Source of the DNA: Sphingobium xanthum
GTDB lineage: Bacteria; Pseudomonadota; Alphaproteobacteria; Sphingomonadales; Sphingomonadaceae
Direction: 5' to 3'
DNA: 64,000 nucleotides
Assembly (NCBI RefSeq): GCF_019737615.1
Contig: NZ_JAHKKS010000003.1
Coordinates: 348,001 to 412,000 of the forward strand
The notes beneath the pieces were generated by a model that was given only the letters and a program-made list of their open reading frames with translations, ran no database searches and was not told where the DNA came from. The translations under genes and the position numbers were made by a program. How positions within the stretch are numbered: the stretch's first letter is position 1; the number at the start of each line of letters is the position of its first letter. Below are positions 49,327 through 57,823 of the stretch, in pieces.

Positions 49327-51153
49327 ATGGCCGACCGCTCTGCTCTCGATCGCTTCAAGGACGTACTTGCCGGTGCGTCGCGCGCCATCTCTCACGATGC
49401 CGAGGTGGAGCTGGGCTTCACCGCCGATGCGCCGCATCTGGCCGGAAAACAGATCAAGGTGCCGACGCCGCCACGCGGGCTGCCGGCCGAGCAAGTGGCG
49501 CTGGCGCGTGGTTTCGCCGACAGTTTCTCGCTCAAGCTGCGCCATCACAATGCGAAGATCCACGCAGCGCGCGCACCGGGCGAGCCGGCCGCACGTGCAG
49601 TCTATGATGCCGTGGAGATGGTCCGCTATGAGGCGCTGGGATCGAAAAACTATCCCGGCATGCGCGCCAATCTGGCGGCCGCGCTCGAGATGCGTACGCA
49701 CAGCGACCCGATCACGCGCGCCCAGTCGGCCAGCGAAGTGCCGATCCAGGGCGCCGTCGCGCTGCTGCTGCGCGAGAAGCTGACCGGTCAGACCCCGCCC
49801 GCCGAAGCGCTGAAGGGCCTCGAGTTCCTGCGCGAATGGATCGACGAGAAGGCCTCCGCCGATTTCGAGAGCCTGGCCGCTTGCCTCGACGACCAGCAGG
49901 CGTTTCAGGACAAGGTGATCTCGATGCTCGAGCATCTAGAGCTCGTCCGCGCCGAAGTGCCGCCCGAATCGCCCGACGAGAACGAGGACGAGCAGGACGG
50001 CGAGCAGGACCAGCAGCAGGATCAGGATCAGGACGAGCAACCCGAGGAGGACGACCAGTCCCGCGCCGAAACGCGCGGCGAGGACAAGGGCGAGCCGACC
50101 GAGGACATGACCGAGGAGCGCCAGGACGAAGAGACCGACTCCGAGGACGATGGCGACGGCGATTCGCAGGAGGATGACGGCATCCTCCCGGTCCGCCCGA
50201 ACCGGCCCTTCTCGGACCTGCCGCCCGACTTCAACTATAGCGCCTATACGACCAAGTTCGACGAGACAGTGACCGCGCTGGAGCTGTGCGACGCCGACGA
50301 GCTGGCGCGGCTGCGCGGTTTCCTCGACCAGCAGCTCGCGCCGTTCCAGGGCGCGGTCTCCAAGCTGGCGCACCGATTGCAGCGCCGCCTGCTCGCCCAG
50401 CAGAATCGCAGCTGGGATTTCGATCAGGAGGAAGGCCTGCTCGATGCGGCCCGGCTGGCGCGCATCGTCATCGATTCATCCCATTCGCTCAGCTACAAGG
50501 TCGAGCGCGACACGGATTTCCGCGACACGGTCGTGACGTTGCTGATCGACAATTCGGGATCGATGCGTGGGCGGCCGATCGGCATCGCCGCGATCAGCGC
50601 GGACATCATGGCCCGCACCCTGGAGCGCTGCGGGGTCAAGACCGAAGTGCTCGGCTTCACCACGCGCGCCTGGAAAGGCGGGCAGAGCCGCGAGCAATGG
50701 CTCGCCGCAGGCCGTCCGCCCAAGCCTGGCCGCCTCAACGATCTGCGCCACATCATCTACAAGAAGGCCGACGAGCCCTGGCGACGCGCCAAGGCCAATC
50801 TCGGCCTGATGATGCGCGAGGGCCTCCTCAAGGAGAATATCGACGGCGAGGCGCTCATGTGGGCGCACAACCGCCTCCTCGCCCGCACCGAGGAGCGTCG
50901 CATCCTGATGGTGATCTCGGACGGCGCGCCGGTCGACGATTCGACGCTCTCGGTCAACAACGGCACCTATCTGGAGCGCCATCTGCGCCAGGTGATCGCC
51001 TGGATCGAGGGGCGTTCGCCGGTCGAGCTGATCGCCATCGGTATCGGCCATGACGTGACGCGCTACTACAAGCGCGCCGTGACGATCATGGACGCCGAGC
51101 AGCTCGGCGGTGCCATGGTGGAGCAGCTCGCCGCATTGTTCGACAAGGATTGA
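49327..51153 (+). CDS. cobT: CobT-type VWA subunit of cobaltochelatase
   Basis: CobT forms the second ring with CobS in cobalt chelatase. The 608-residue protein has an N-terminal helical part and a very acidic Asp/Glu/Gln linker (about 215-290, for example [20 protein letters not shown]). A C-terminal von Willebrand A domain with the metal site DNSGSMRG (about 408) and the [20 protein letters not shown] and [20 protein letters not shown] segments is typical of CobT. The start at 49327 is the first ATG before the fold. It was probably next to cobS before three PEP-CTERM genes came in between. Confidence 0.93.
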   Translation: MADRSALDRFKDVLAGASRAISHDAEVELGFTADAPHLAGKQIKVPTPPRGLPAEQVALARGFADSFSLKLRHHNAKIHAARAPGEPAARAVYDAVEMVRYEALGSKNYPGMRANLAAALEMRTHSDPITRAQSASEVPIQGAVALLLREKLTGQTPPAEALKGLEFLREWIDEKASADFESLAACLDDQQAFQDKVISMLEHLELVRAEVPPESPDENEDEQDGEQDQQQDQDQDEQPEEDDQSRAETRGEDKGEPTEDMTEERQDEETDSEDDGDGDSQEDDGILPVRPNRPFSDLPPDFNYSAYTTKFDETVTALELCDADELARLRGFLDQQLAPFQGAVSKLAHRLQRRLLAQQNRSWDFDQEEGLLDAARLARIVIDSSHSLSYKVERDTDFRDTVVTLLIDNSGSMRGRPIGIAAISADIMARTLERCGVKTEVLGFTTRAWKGGQSREQWLAAGRPPKPGRLNDLRHIIYKKADEPWRRAKANLGLMMREGLLKENIDGEALMWAHNRLLARTEERRILMVISDGAPVDDSTLSVNNGTYLERHLRQVIAWIEGRSPVELIAIGIGHDVTRYYKRAVTIMDAEQLGGAMVEQLAALFDKD

Positions 51154-51157
51154 GGCC

Positions 51158-51190
51158 ATGTTTACCGGTCTGAAGGATCGGCTGTCCTAA
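51158..51190 (+). CDS. 10-codon orphan ORF behind cobT, possible gene remnant
   Basis: ATG TTT ACC GGT CTG AAG GAT CGG CTG TCC TAA encodes MFTGLKDRLS, with GAGG just before the ATG, five bases after the cobT stop. It reads like the beginning of a coupled gene whose remainder is gone. The polysaccharide operon starts 105 bases later, after a perfect palindrome CGGGCATGCCCG (51193-51204). It could also be a real leader peptide. I have no evidence that it is translated. Confidence 0.3.
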   Translation: MFTGLKDRLS

Positions 51191-51294
51191 GGCGGGCATG
51201 CCCGAGGGTGGTCGCGTTGACGCACCCATGCCCATGATCTACTGGCCAAAACCGGGCTTGAGACGGCGGTGCGTGCGCGAAAGATGAGCTGGCG

Positions 51295-52788
51295 ATGAGC
51301 AACACTTTCGGCCGCATGATCAAGGGCAGCTTGCTGTTCACGCTTGGCAGCGTCACCGCGAATATCCTCGGCGCCCTCAGCACGATCATCCTGGCGCGTC
51401 TGCTGACGCCGGCCGACTACGGCATCTTCGCGATCGGCGCGACGGTCATCGCGATCCTGAGCTCGGTGACGGACTGGTCGATCGGCCAGGCGCTGATCCA
51501 GCGCAACGAAGTCGATGACGATCACGTCAACACGGCCTGGACGCTCAATTTCCTGCGTGTCGTACCCATCGGCATCGGGCTGATGCTCCTATCACCCCTG
51601 ATCGCCGCCTCATTCGACGATCCGCGGCTGACGGACGTCCTGATCGCGCTGGCGGCGGGATGGATGCTCATGGGCTTCGTCAGCCCAAAGATCGCCCTGT
51701 TCCAGCGGCAGCTGCAGTTCGGCCAGCAGGTCCTGATCAACGTCTCGCAGAAGCTGGTGAGCGTCATCGTGACGATCGTGATCGCGATCCTCTACAAGAG
51801 CTACTGGGCGCTGGTGATCGGCACCTTGTCCGCCTCGGTGGTCACCATGGCGATCTCCTATGTCATCGCGCCGTTCATTCCCCGCTTCACGTTGAAACAT
51901 GGGCGCGAGATCTTCTCGTTCTCAGCCTGGGCCTCGCTAGGCGAGATCGTCAACACGCTGAACTGGCGGATCGACGCCCTGCTCATCGGCAAGTTCCTGA
52001 ATGTTCATGACATCGGCTACTATACCGTGGGCAGCAACCTGGCCCTGCTGCCGACGCGCGAAGCCATCACGCCGCTGACCAAGACATTGTTCCCAGGCTT
52101 TTCCAGCATCAGGAACGATCCTGATAGGCTCCGGTCCGCCTATTCGCGCGCGCAGAATTTCGTGACCGCCGTGTCCCTGCCGGTCGGCGTCGGCGTCGCC
52201 CTGCTCGGCGATCCGATCGTGCGCGTGCTGCTGGGCGAGCGCTGGCTGCCCGCCATCTTCATCGTGCAGACGCTCTCGCTGATCTTTTCCATCCAGACGC
52301 TCGGGACTCAGGTCGGGCCGCTGGCGATGGCCATGGGCGAAACCCGCATGCTCTTCCGCCGCAGCCTCGAATTGCTGTTCATCCGGCTGCCGATCGTCGT
52401 TGCAGGTCTCTATATCGCGGGGATCAAGGGCATGGTGGTGGCGCGGCTCATCGCCGGTATCATCGCGATCGGGATCAATCTGCGGATGGTCAAGCGGCTG
52501 CTCGGCCTGTCCATCTGGAGTCAGCTACGCGCCAATGAACGCGCCATTGCCAGCACGGCGATCATGGCGGGCTGCGTCCTGGCCGCACAGACGATCACGC
52601 CCCATTCGTTGGCGACCTTCGCGCTCATCCTCCAGATTCTTCAGCTGTCGGCGCTCGGCGCCGTGGTCTATTGCGCCAGCAGTTATCTGCTCTGGACCAT
52701 CGCAGGCCGCCCGGCCGGGCCGGAAACCGATGCCCTGCATGTGTTCAACAAGATTTTGACGCGCGTCAGATTGGTGATGCAACGCTGA
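51295..52788 (+). CDS. Lipid-linked polysaccharide flippase (Wzx/MOP family)
   Basis: The 497-residue protein has about twelve to fourteen transmembrane helices and the MOP/Wzx family start (MIKGSLLFTLGSVTANILGA, ARLLTPADYGIFAIGATVIA, QALIQRNEVDDDHVNTAW). It translocates undecaprenyl-linked oligosaccharide from the inner to the outer leaflet of the inner membrane. It resembles WzxC/PST-type exporters. It is the first gene of a five-gene surface-polysaccharide operon; no Wzy polymerase or initiating transferase lies in the operon. Confidence 0.92.
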   Translation: MSNTFGRMIKGSLLFTLGSVTANILGALSTIILARLLTPADYGIFAIGATVIAILSSVTDWSIGQALIQRNEVDDDHVNTAWTLNFLRVVPIGIGLMLLSPLIAASFDDPRLTDVLIALAAGWMLMGFVSPKIALFQRQLQFGQQVLINVSQKLVSVIVTIVIAILYKSYWALVIGTLSASVVTMAISYVIAPFIPRFTLKHGREIFSFSAWASLGEIVNTLNWRIDALLIGKFLNVHDIGYYTVGSNLALLPTREAITPLTKTLFPGFSSIRNDPDRLRSAYSRAQNFVTAVSLPVGVGVALLGDPIVRVLLGERWLPAIFIVQTLSLIFSIQTLGTQVGPLAMAMGETRMLFRRSLELLFIRLPIVVAGLYIAGIKGMVVARLIAGIIAIGINLRMVKRLLGLSIWSQLRANERAIASTAIMAGCVLAAQTITPHSLATFALILQILQLSALGAVVYCASSYLLWTIAGRPAGPETDALHVFNKILTRVRLVMQR

Positions 52789-52832
52789 TTGCCGCCAAAT
52801 CCTCGCCTCACTTTGGGATGAAGAAAGTTGAC

Positions 52833-53819
52833 ATGACCAACAGCGCTGCATCGACCTACATCGCCGATATGCAGGAGAGGATTCACGGAATCCTTGCGCC
52901 GCTGGTTCCCGAGGGGCGCTTTGCGATCCTCGATTTTCCCGACATCAAGAATGTCGGCGATTCTGCGATATGGGTCGGTGAATATGCCTATTTCCGGAAC
53001 TTCCTGAACCGCACGCCGGCGTACACCTGCACGCTCGACAATCTCTCGCGGCGGGGCATGGATCAGGCGATCGGCGACGGTCCGATCTTCCTGCACGGGG
53101 GCGGCAATTTCGGCGACATCTGGAAAGGCCATCAGAATTTCCGCGAGCATGTGCTCCAGAACTGGCGGGATCGTCTGGTCATCCAGCTGCCGCAGTCGCT
53201 TCAGTTCAATTCGCCCGAGCGACTGGAACAGGCCAAGCGCATCGTCGATGCGCACAGGAATTTCGTCCTGCTGGTGCGCGACGAATATTCGCTGGAGCTG
53301 GCGCAGAAGAATTTCAATTGCCGGTCGATCCTCTGCCCGGACATGGCCTTCGCGATCGGATCGATACCGGCCGTGGGAGAGCCGATTTTTCCGATCCTCG
53401 CCATGCTGCGCAAGGACAAGGAGCAGACGGACGCAAACGATGCCGGTGTCGCGGAGGGCATACCCGTTGAGGACTGGATCACCGAAGACAAGCGCCCCGT
53501 CCAGATGGCGGCGCTCTGCGGCATCCTGAAAGGCCTGCCGACCCTCGACCGGCATCGCGTGCGCGTCAGCAAATATCAGGCGAAGGCGCTGCAGCGCGTC
53601 CAGCGCGGCGTGCGGCAGTTGTCGCGCGCGCGGACGGTCATCACCGACCGGCTCCACGTTCACATCATTTCAATCTTGCTGGGCAAGGAACATGCCGTGC
53701 TGGACAACAGCTATGGCAAGATCGGCCGGTTCCGGGCGGCCTTTCCCGAGCCGCCCGGCCTGACTTATGCCGCAACGTCCTATGAGGATGCCGAGGCGTG
53801 GGCGAAGCAGCGGAGCTGA
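52833..53819 (+). CDS. Polysaccharide pyruvyltransferase family protein 1
   Basis: The 328-residue protein belongs to the PssK/ExoV-like pyruvyltransferase fold, which adds pyruvate ketals from phosphoenolpyruvate to sugars. Visible family segments are FPDIKNVGDSAIWVGEYAYF, IFLHGGGNFGDIWKGHQNFR, LLVRDEYSLELAQKNF and TVITDRLHVHIISILLGKEH. The start is at ATG 52833 (AAGAAAG upstream) or 52818. It follows the flippase gene closely and precedes a glycosyltransferase. The donor and target sugar are unknown. Confidence 0.85.
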   Translation: MTNSAASTYIADMQERIHGILAPLVPEGRFAILDFPDIKNVGDSAIWVGEYAYFRNFLNRTPAYTCTLDNLSRRGMDQAIGDGPIFLHGGGNFGDIWKGHQNFREHVLQNWRDRLVIQLPQSLQFNSPERLEQAKRIVDAHRNFVLLVRDEYSLELAQKNFNCRSILCPDMAFAIGSIPAVGEPIFPILAMLRKDKEQTDANDAGVAEGIPVEDWITEDKRPVQMAALCGILKGLPTLDRHRVRVSKYQAKALQRVQRGVRQLSRARTVITDRLHVHIISILLGKEHAVLDNSYGKIGRFRAAFPEPPGLTYAATSYEDAEAWAKQRS

Positions 53820-53869
53820 CACACATGCGAGGAGCTTTCTCTCTGCGGCGAGCGGGAACGGAGACCTGA

Positions 53870-54679
53870 ATGCCATTGCTGACGTTCGTCATACCGGTCC
53901 GCCATCAGGACAATTCGCCGGACTGGGGGCGGCTATGCGCCAATCTCTCGCAGACTCTGGCATCCATCGCCGCGCAGACGCATGACGATTGGGAAGGCGT
54001 AGTCGTCGCCAATGAAGGCGCGCAGTTGCCACCCTTGCCGAAGCGCTTCCGCGTCGAGCGCGTGGCCTTTCCACCGAACCGGATTCACGAGCGCGGCGAC
54101 GCGACCAGGGACGATTTTCTTGACGCCTTCCGCATCGACAAGGGCCAGCGTGTGCTGGCCGGCATGCTCGGCGCGCGCGACAGCCGCTATTTCATGATCT
54201 GCGACGATGACGACTTCGTCAGCCGGGACATCGTCGCCCATGTCTCGCAAAATGCCGACACGATCGGCTGGAAGATCGACCGCGGCTATGCCTGGACCGA
54301 CGGCGGATCGCTTTTCTACGAGCATGACGACTTCAACCATATCTGCGGCACCTCGCTCATCATCCGTTCGGACGTCTATGAGCTACCCGACAGCATGGAG
54401 GCCGCCGATCGGCGCTGGGTGATGGAGATGCTCGGCAGCCATCACGGCGTCGACAAGGTTCTGGAGCAACGCGGCACGCCGCTCGTTCCGCTGCCGTTTC
54501 GCGGCGCCGTCTATCGGGTTGGCCATGCCGGCTCGCACAGCCAGACGCCGGGGATTCTCCAGCGCTTCGTCTTCACGCCCGGCTGGGCGCGGCGCGTGCG
54601 CGGGACCGCGCGGCAGGTACTGAAGCTTCGCCCGATCACGGCGGGACTCAAGCGCGACTATTTCGGTGCGGCAGGATGA
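53870..54679 (+). CDS. Glycosyltransferase of GT-A type
   Basis: The 269-residue cytosolic protein has a GT-A-like start (LLTFVIPVRHQDNSPDWGRL, ASIAAQTHDDWEGVVVANEG) and an aspartate motif ICDDDDFVSRDIV that would bind metal and nucleotide sugar. Its end is basic. The exact family is not recognised; galactosyl or glucosyl transfer is a guess. GGAGACCTGA precedes the ATG. It sits between the two pyruvyltransferase-type genes of the operon. Confidence 0.8.
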   Translation: MPLLTFVIPVRHQDNSPDWGRLCANLSQTLASIAAQTHDDWEGVVVANEGAQLPPLPKRFRVERVAFPPNRIHERGDATRDDFLDAFRIDKGQRVLAGMLGARDSRYFMICDDDDFVSRDIVAHVSQNADTIGWKIDRGYAWTDGGSLFYEHDDFNHICGTSLIIRSDVYELPDSMEAADRRWVMEMLGSHHGVDKVLEQRGTPLVPLPFRGAVYRVGHAGSHSQTPGILQRFVFTPGWARRVRGTARQVLKLRPITAGLKRDYFGAAG

Positions 54680-54692
54680 GTAGCGTCCCGTC

Positions 54693-55541
54693 ATGCTAGG
54701 TCTCGGCCTGCGCGCGCGCCTGAAGCGCGCCATCGGCGGCGAGCCGCCGGCTGCGCCGCCGCCCCCGCAGCATGAGGTCTATCCGCAGGTCGAGGCCTTT
54801 GCGTGGCGGCCGCGCGTCGGCGATCATATCAATTTCGGCGACCATCTCGCCCATGTCGTGGTCGACCGGATGCTGGCCGAACGTGGCTTCGACCGTGAGG
54901 AAGAAGTCACGCGGGCGACGCGGCTGTTCAGCATCGGATCGGTTCTGCATTTCGCGAGCAGCGGCGACACGGTCTGGGGCAGCGGCATCAACGGCAAGAT
55001 GGGCGACGAGCATCACCAGTTCGCCACGCTCGACGTGCGCGCCGTGCGTGGCCCCAGGACCGCGGAATATCTACGCAAGCGGGGCATCACCGTGCCGGAC
55101 GTCTTCGGCGACCCGGCATTGCTGCTGCCCGATCTGTTCGGATCGCGTTTTCGCCGGACCGGCGGCGGAGGCCCGATCTTCGTACCCAATCTGAACGATC
55201 TCGGCGAGGTCGCGACGGACTTGCCTCTCATCTCGCCGCTGCGCGGATGGAACCATGTCGTCGAGCGCATCCTGCGTTCCGATTTGGTGCTGGCAAGCTC
55301 GCTGCATGGCCTGATCATCGCCGAGGCCTATGGTATTCCGGCGCGTTATGTGCGCCTGTCCGAACGCGAGGCGCTGTTCAAGTTCGAGGATTATGTATTC
55401 GGCACCGGCCGATCCGGCCTGGACTATGCGACGTCCATTCCGCAAGGGCTGGAGATGGGCGGCATGGCGCCGATCGACTGGGATCCCGCGCCGCTCAAGG
55501 CGGCCTTTCCGTTCGACCTGTGGGAGCAGCCCGCGGCATGA
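54693..55541 (+). CDS. Polysaccharide pyruvyltransferase family protein 2 (ExoV/GumL-like)
   Basis: The 282-residue protein resembles ExoV and GumL, ketal pyruvyltransferases of exopolysaccharides: HINFGDHLAHVVVDRMLAER, VWGSGINGK, LDVRAVRGPRTAEYLRKRGI, FGDPALLLPDLFGSRF and VLASSLHGLIIAEAYGIPAR. It differs clearly from the other pyruvyltransferase-type gene in this operon, so the polymer may carry two pyruvate groups or one of the two may have another role. It overlaps the last glycosyltransferase gene by four bases. Confidence 0.87.
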   Translation: MLGLGLRARLKRAIGGEPPAAPPPPQHEVYPQVEAFAWRPRVGDHINFGDHLAHVVVDRMLAERGFDREEEVTRATRLFSIGSVLHFASSGDTVWGSGINGKMGDEHHQFATLDVRAVRGPRTAEYLRKRGITVPDVFGDPALLLPDLFGSRFRRTGGGGPIFVPNLNDLGEVATDLPLISPLRGWNHVVERILRSDLVLASSLHGLIIAEAYGIPARYVRLSEREALFKFEDYVFGTGRSGLDYATSIPQGLEMGGMAPIDWDPAPLKAAFPFDLWEQPAA

Positions 55542-56617
55542 CCCGCGTGCTCATGTGCTCCAACGACCTGACCTTCGCGCCGGCTTTGACGCAGGCCTAT
55601 CAAGCGCGCGGCTATGACGTCACCGTGGGTCTCGACGGCCTCGATGCGCAGCCCGACGCTTATGATGTGGTGCATCTGCACTGGCCCGAGGAGCTGGTCG
55701 GCTGGCGCAGCGGCGCGAGCGATCCGGCGCGGACCCGGGCGGCGCTCGAAAAGCTTGATCGGTGGCGCGCCCATGCCGTGCTGGTCGCCACAGTCCACAA
55801 TCTCGTGCCGCACAACACCGAACGCATTGACGGGCCGGAGGCCGCCTATTTTCGGGACTTTTACGAGCGCATCGACCTAATCTGCCATTATTCGGGCTAT
55901 TCGCGCCGGCGCTATGCCGAAGTCTATCCATCGCTCGATGCCGGCAAGCAGGTGGTCCAGCCACTCAACAGCTTCGCCCATCTCCTGCCGCTCGGCACGG
56001 GCCGCGCGGCGGCGCGGCAGGCGCTGGGCCTGGGACCGGACGAGCCGGTTTTCGCCGTCTTCGGCGCGCTGCGCAAGCAGGCGGAAGCCGCGCTGCTCCA
56101 GAAGGCCTGGTCGAACGTGAAGCGACGGGACGCGCGGCTGCTGCTGGCCTCCCGCCCGAACTGGGCCGGTGTCGGCCGGCTTGAGCGCATTATCGGCAAA
56201 GTGCGGCGCAAGCTGTGGCTGCGCGATCCGCGCATCGTCCAGCCCGGCTTTCACCCCGATGACGCGGGGCTGGTGCGCCTGCTCGAAGCGGCCGACGCGG
56301 TGCTGGTGCCCCGCCTTGGCCAGCATCTCAACTCCGGCCTCGTACCGCTCGCCTTCACCTTCGGCACGGCCGTGATCGCGCCGGACAACGGCCCCAATGG
56401 GGAGATCATCCCGCTGCCCGCCAACGAACTTTATGCGCCCGGCGATGCGACGGCCTTCGCCCGTGCCATCGAACGGCAGGCCGCAAAGCCCGCTGACGAG
56501 ACGCGCGCTGCCAATCTCGCCCATATGACCCGGATGGGCTGGGGCAATATTCTCGACTTTCTGTGGCCCCGCGTCATCGAGGCGGCGAAAGCGAAAGGCC
56601 TCCCCGCCCCGTCCTGA
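55538..56617 (+). CDS. Glycosyltransferase of GT-B type (GT4-like)
   Basis: The 359-residue protein has the two-lobed GT-B pattern: N-terminal TRVLMCSNDLTFAPALTQAY, the VVHLHWPEELVGW motif seen in a group of exopolysaccharide glycosyltransferases, VATVHNLVPHNTERIDGPE, and a C-terminal donor site (AADAVLVPRL..LNSGLVPLAFTFGTAVIA). The ATG overlaps the preceding stop (ATGA). The enzyme probably adds a late sugar to the repeat unit; the donor is not predictable. Confidence 0.85.
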   Translation: MTRVLMCSNDLTFAPALTQAYQARGYDVTVGLDGLDAQPDAYDVVHLHWPEELVGWRSGASDPARTRAALEKLDRWRAHAVLVATVHNLVPHNTERIDGPEAAYFRDFYERIDLICHYSGYSRRRYAEVYPSLDAGKQVVQPLNSFAHLLPLGTGRAAARQALGLGPDEPVFAVFGALRKQAEAALLQKAWSNVKRRDARLLLASRPNWAGVGRLERIIGKVRRKLWLRDPRIVQPGFHPDDAGLVRLLEAADAVLVPRLGQHLNSGLVPLAFTFGTAVIAPDNGPNGEIIPLPANELYAPGDATAFARAIERQAAKPADETRAANLAHMTRMGWGNILDFLWPRVIEAAKAKGLPAPS

Positions 56618-56623
56618 AGCCCG

Positions 56624-57298
56624 TCAGGTCGATGGCGCGTTCTTGTACAGCTTGGGAAACAGCGCCTTGAATGCGACCAGTTTGGGCGCGTCCCAGCGGC
56701 GGATATAGCCGTGGTTCGGGTTGTGCTTCATAAAATCCTGATGATAGTCCTCGGCGGGCTGAAAGCGGCCGACGGCCTCGATCTTCGTGACGATCGGGTC
56801 CCTCCACAGGCCCGATTTGCCGATCTGGGCGAGATAGGCCTTGGCGACCTTCTCCTGCGACGCGCTCTGCGGAAACAGGGCCGAGCGATACTGGGTGCCG
56901 TGGTCCGGCCCCTGATAATTGAGCGTCGTGGGATCCGCGATCACCGAGAAGAAGACGCGCAGCAGTGTGCCGTAGCTGACCTGGCTCGGATCGTAGATGA
57001 CCCGCACGGCCTCGGCATAGCCGGTGCGCCCGGTGCCGATGCGATCATAATCGACGCGCAGCTCCGGCGGGCCGCCGCCATAGCCGGAAACCACGCTCTT
57101 GACGCCCTTCACATGCGAGAAGACGCCTTCCACGCCCCAGAAGCAGCCACCGGCGAAATAGGCCGTGGCGGTGCGTGCGCCGGACGCCGGCTCATCAACG
57201 GCGGGGACGGGCGCGAGCCGCGCTTCTTCGGCGGCATAGGCGGAACCGGCACCAAGGGCGGTGACAGACAGGCAGAGACTGAAAAACAGGGAACGCAT
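56624..57298 (-). CDS. msrA: Exported peptide-methionine (S)-S-oxide reductase MsrA
   Basis: MsrA repairs oxidised methionine. The 224-residue protein starts with a signal peptide (SLFFSLCLSVTALGAGSAYA), so this version acts in the periplasm. The catalytic motif GCFWG has its cysteine at residue 52, followed by VVSGYGGG, YAEAVRVIYDPSQVSYGTLL and the QYRSALFPQS motif. The end has the YHQDFMKHNPNHGYI segment. Later recycling cysteines are not obvious in the tail, so reduction may depend on a separate partner. No msrB is adjacent. The gene is convergent with the polysaccharide operon. Confidence 0.95.
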   Translation of the reverse strand: MRSLFFSLCLSVTALGAGSAYAAEEARLAPVPAVDEPASGARTATAYFAGGCFWGVEGVFSHVKGVKSVVSGYGGGPPELRVDYDRIGTGRTGYAEAVRVIYDPSQVSYGTLLRVFFSVIADPTTLNYQGPDHGTQYRSALFPQSASQEKVAKAYLAQIGKSGLWRDPIVTKIEAVGRFQPAEDYHQDFMKHNPNHGYIRRWDAPKLVAFKALFPKLYKNAPST

Positions 57299-57376
57299 AT
57301 CGCTATCCTTCGCGGGCTATCCCGAACCCGAAGGAAAGCTGGTGGCGCAAGACTGCTTCGTCAAGCGGCCAGGGCG

Positions 57377-57721
57377 TCAGAAAGTGCGCGCGAAGTGCAG
57401 GCCGAGCGTCATGCGCTCCTTGGGTGCGTCCTTCACCGAAGCGTTGATGAGGAAGCGCAAATCCTCCCGCAGCGACAATATTTCGTCGAGGCTCGGCAAA
57501 TCGGACAATGCGGCCGTCGATGCCTCGGCGCGCGCCTGCAGCGCCGGTGCGTCCCGCGTGTCGAGCGGGATACCCAGCCGTGCCTTGCGCCGCTCGGGCG
57601 CGAGAACGAACTGCGCCATGGTCCGGCTCTGCAAGGCGGCGGTCTTCGGCGCGGCCATGGCCGGCGGCGCGAGCAGGAAGGAGGCACATAGGCCTGCCCC
57701 GCAAACACGGATGAATTGCAT
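57377..57721 (-). CDS. Small exported protein of unknown function
   Basis: The 114-residue product has a signal peptide (FIRVCGAGLCASFLLAPPAM) and a mature helical part rich in Ala, Arg and Leu (ALQARAEASTAALSDLPSLD, REDLRFLINASVKDAPKERM) that ends LGLHFARTF. I recognise no family. GAGGG lies nine bases before the ATG at 57721. It lies between msrA and the aspartate aminotransferase gene on the same strand, with separate spacing. Confidence 0.55.
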   Translation of the reverse strand: MQFIRVCGAGLCASFLLAPPAMAAPKTAALQSRTMAQFVLAPERRKARLGIPLDTRDAPALQARAEASTAALSDLPSLDEILSLREDLRFLINASVKDAPKERMTLGLHFARTF

Positions 57722-57823
57722 CGTCGCTGGCCCTCGTTCCTCGAACAAGAGCATGATCAACGATTCTGGTTGATGAGGGCAGAACGCGGCTGGTTGCCGC
57801 GATCTTAACCCTGTTTCGCCAGC

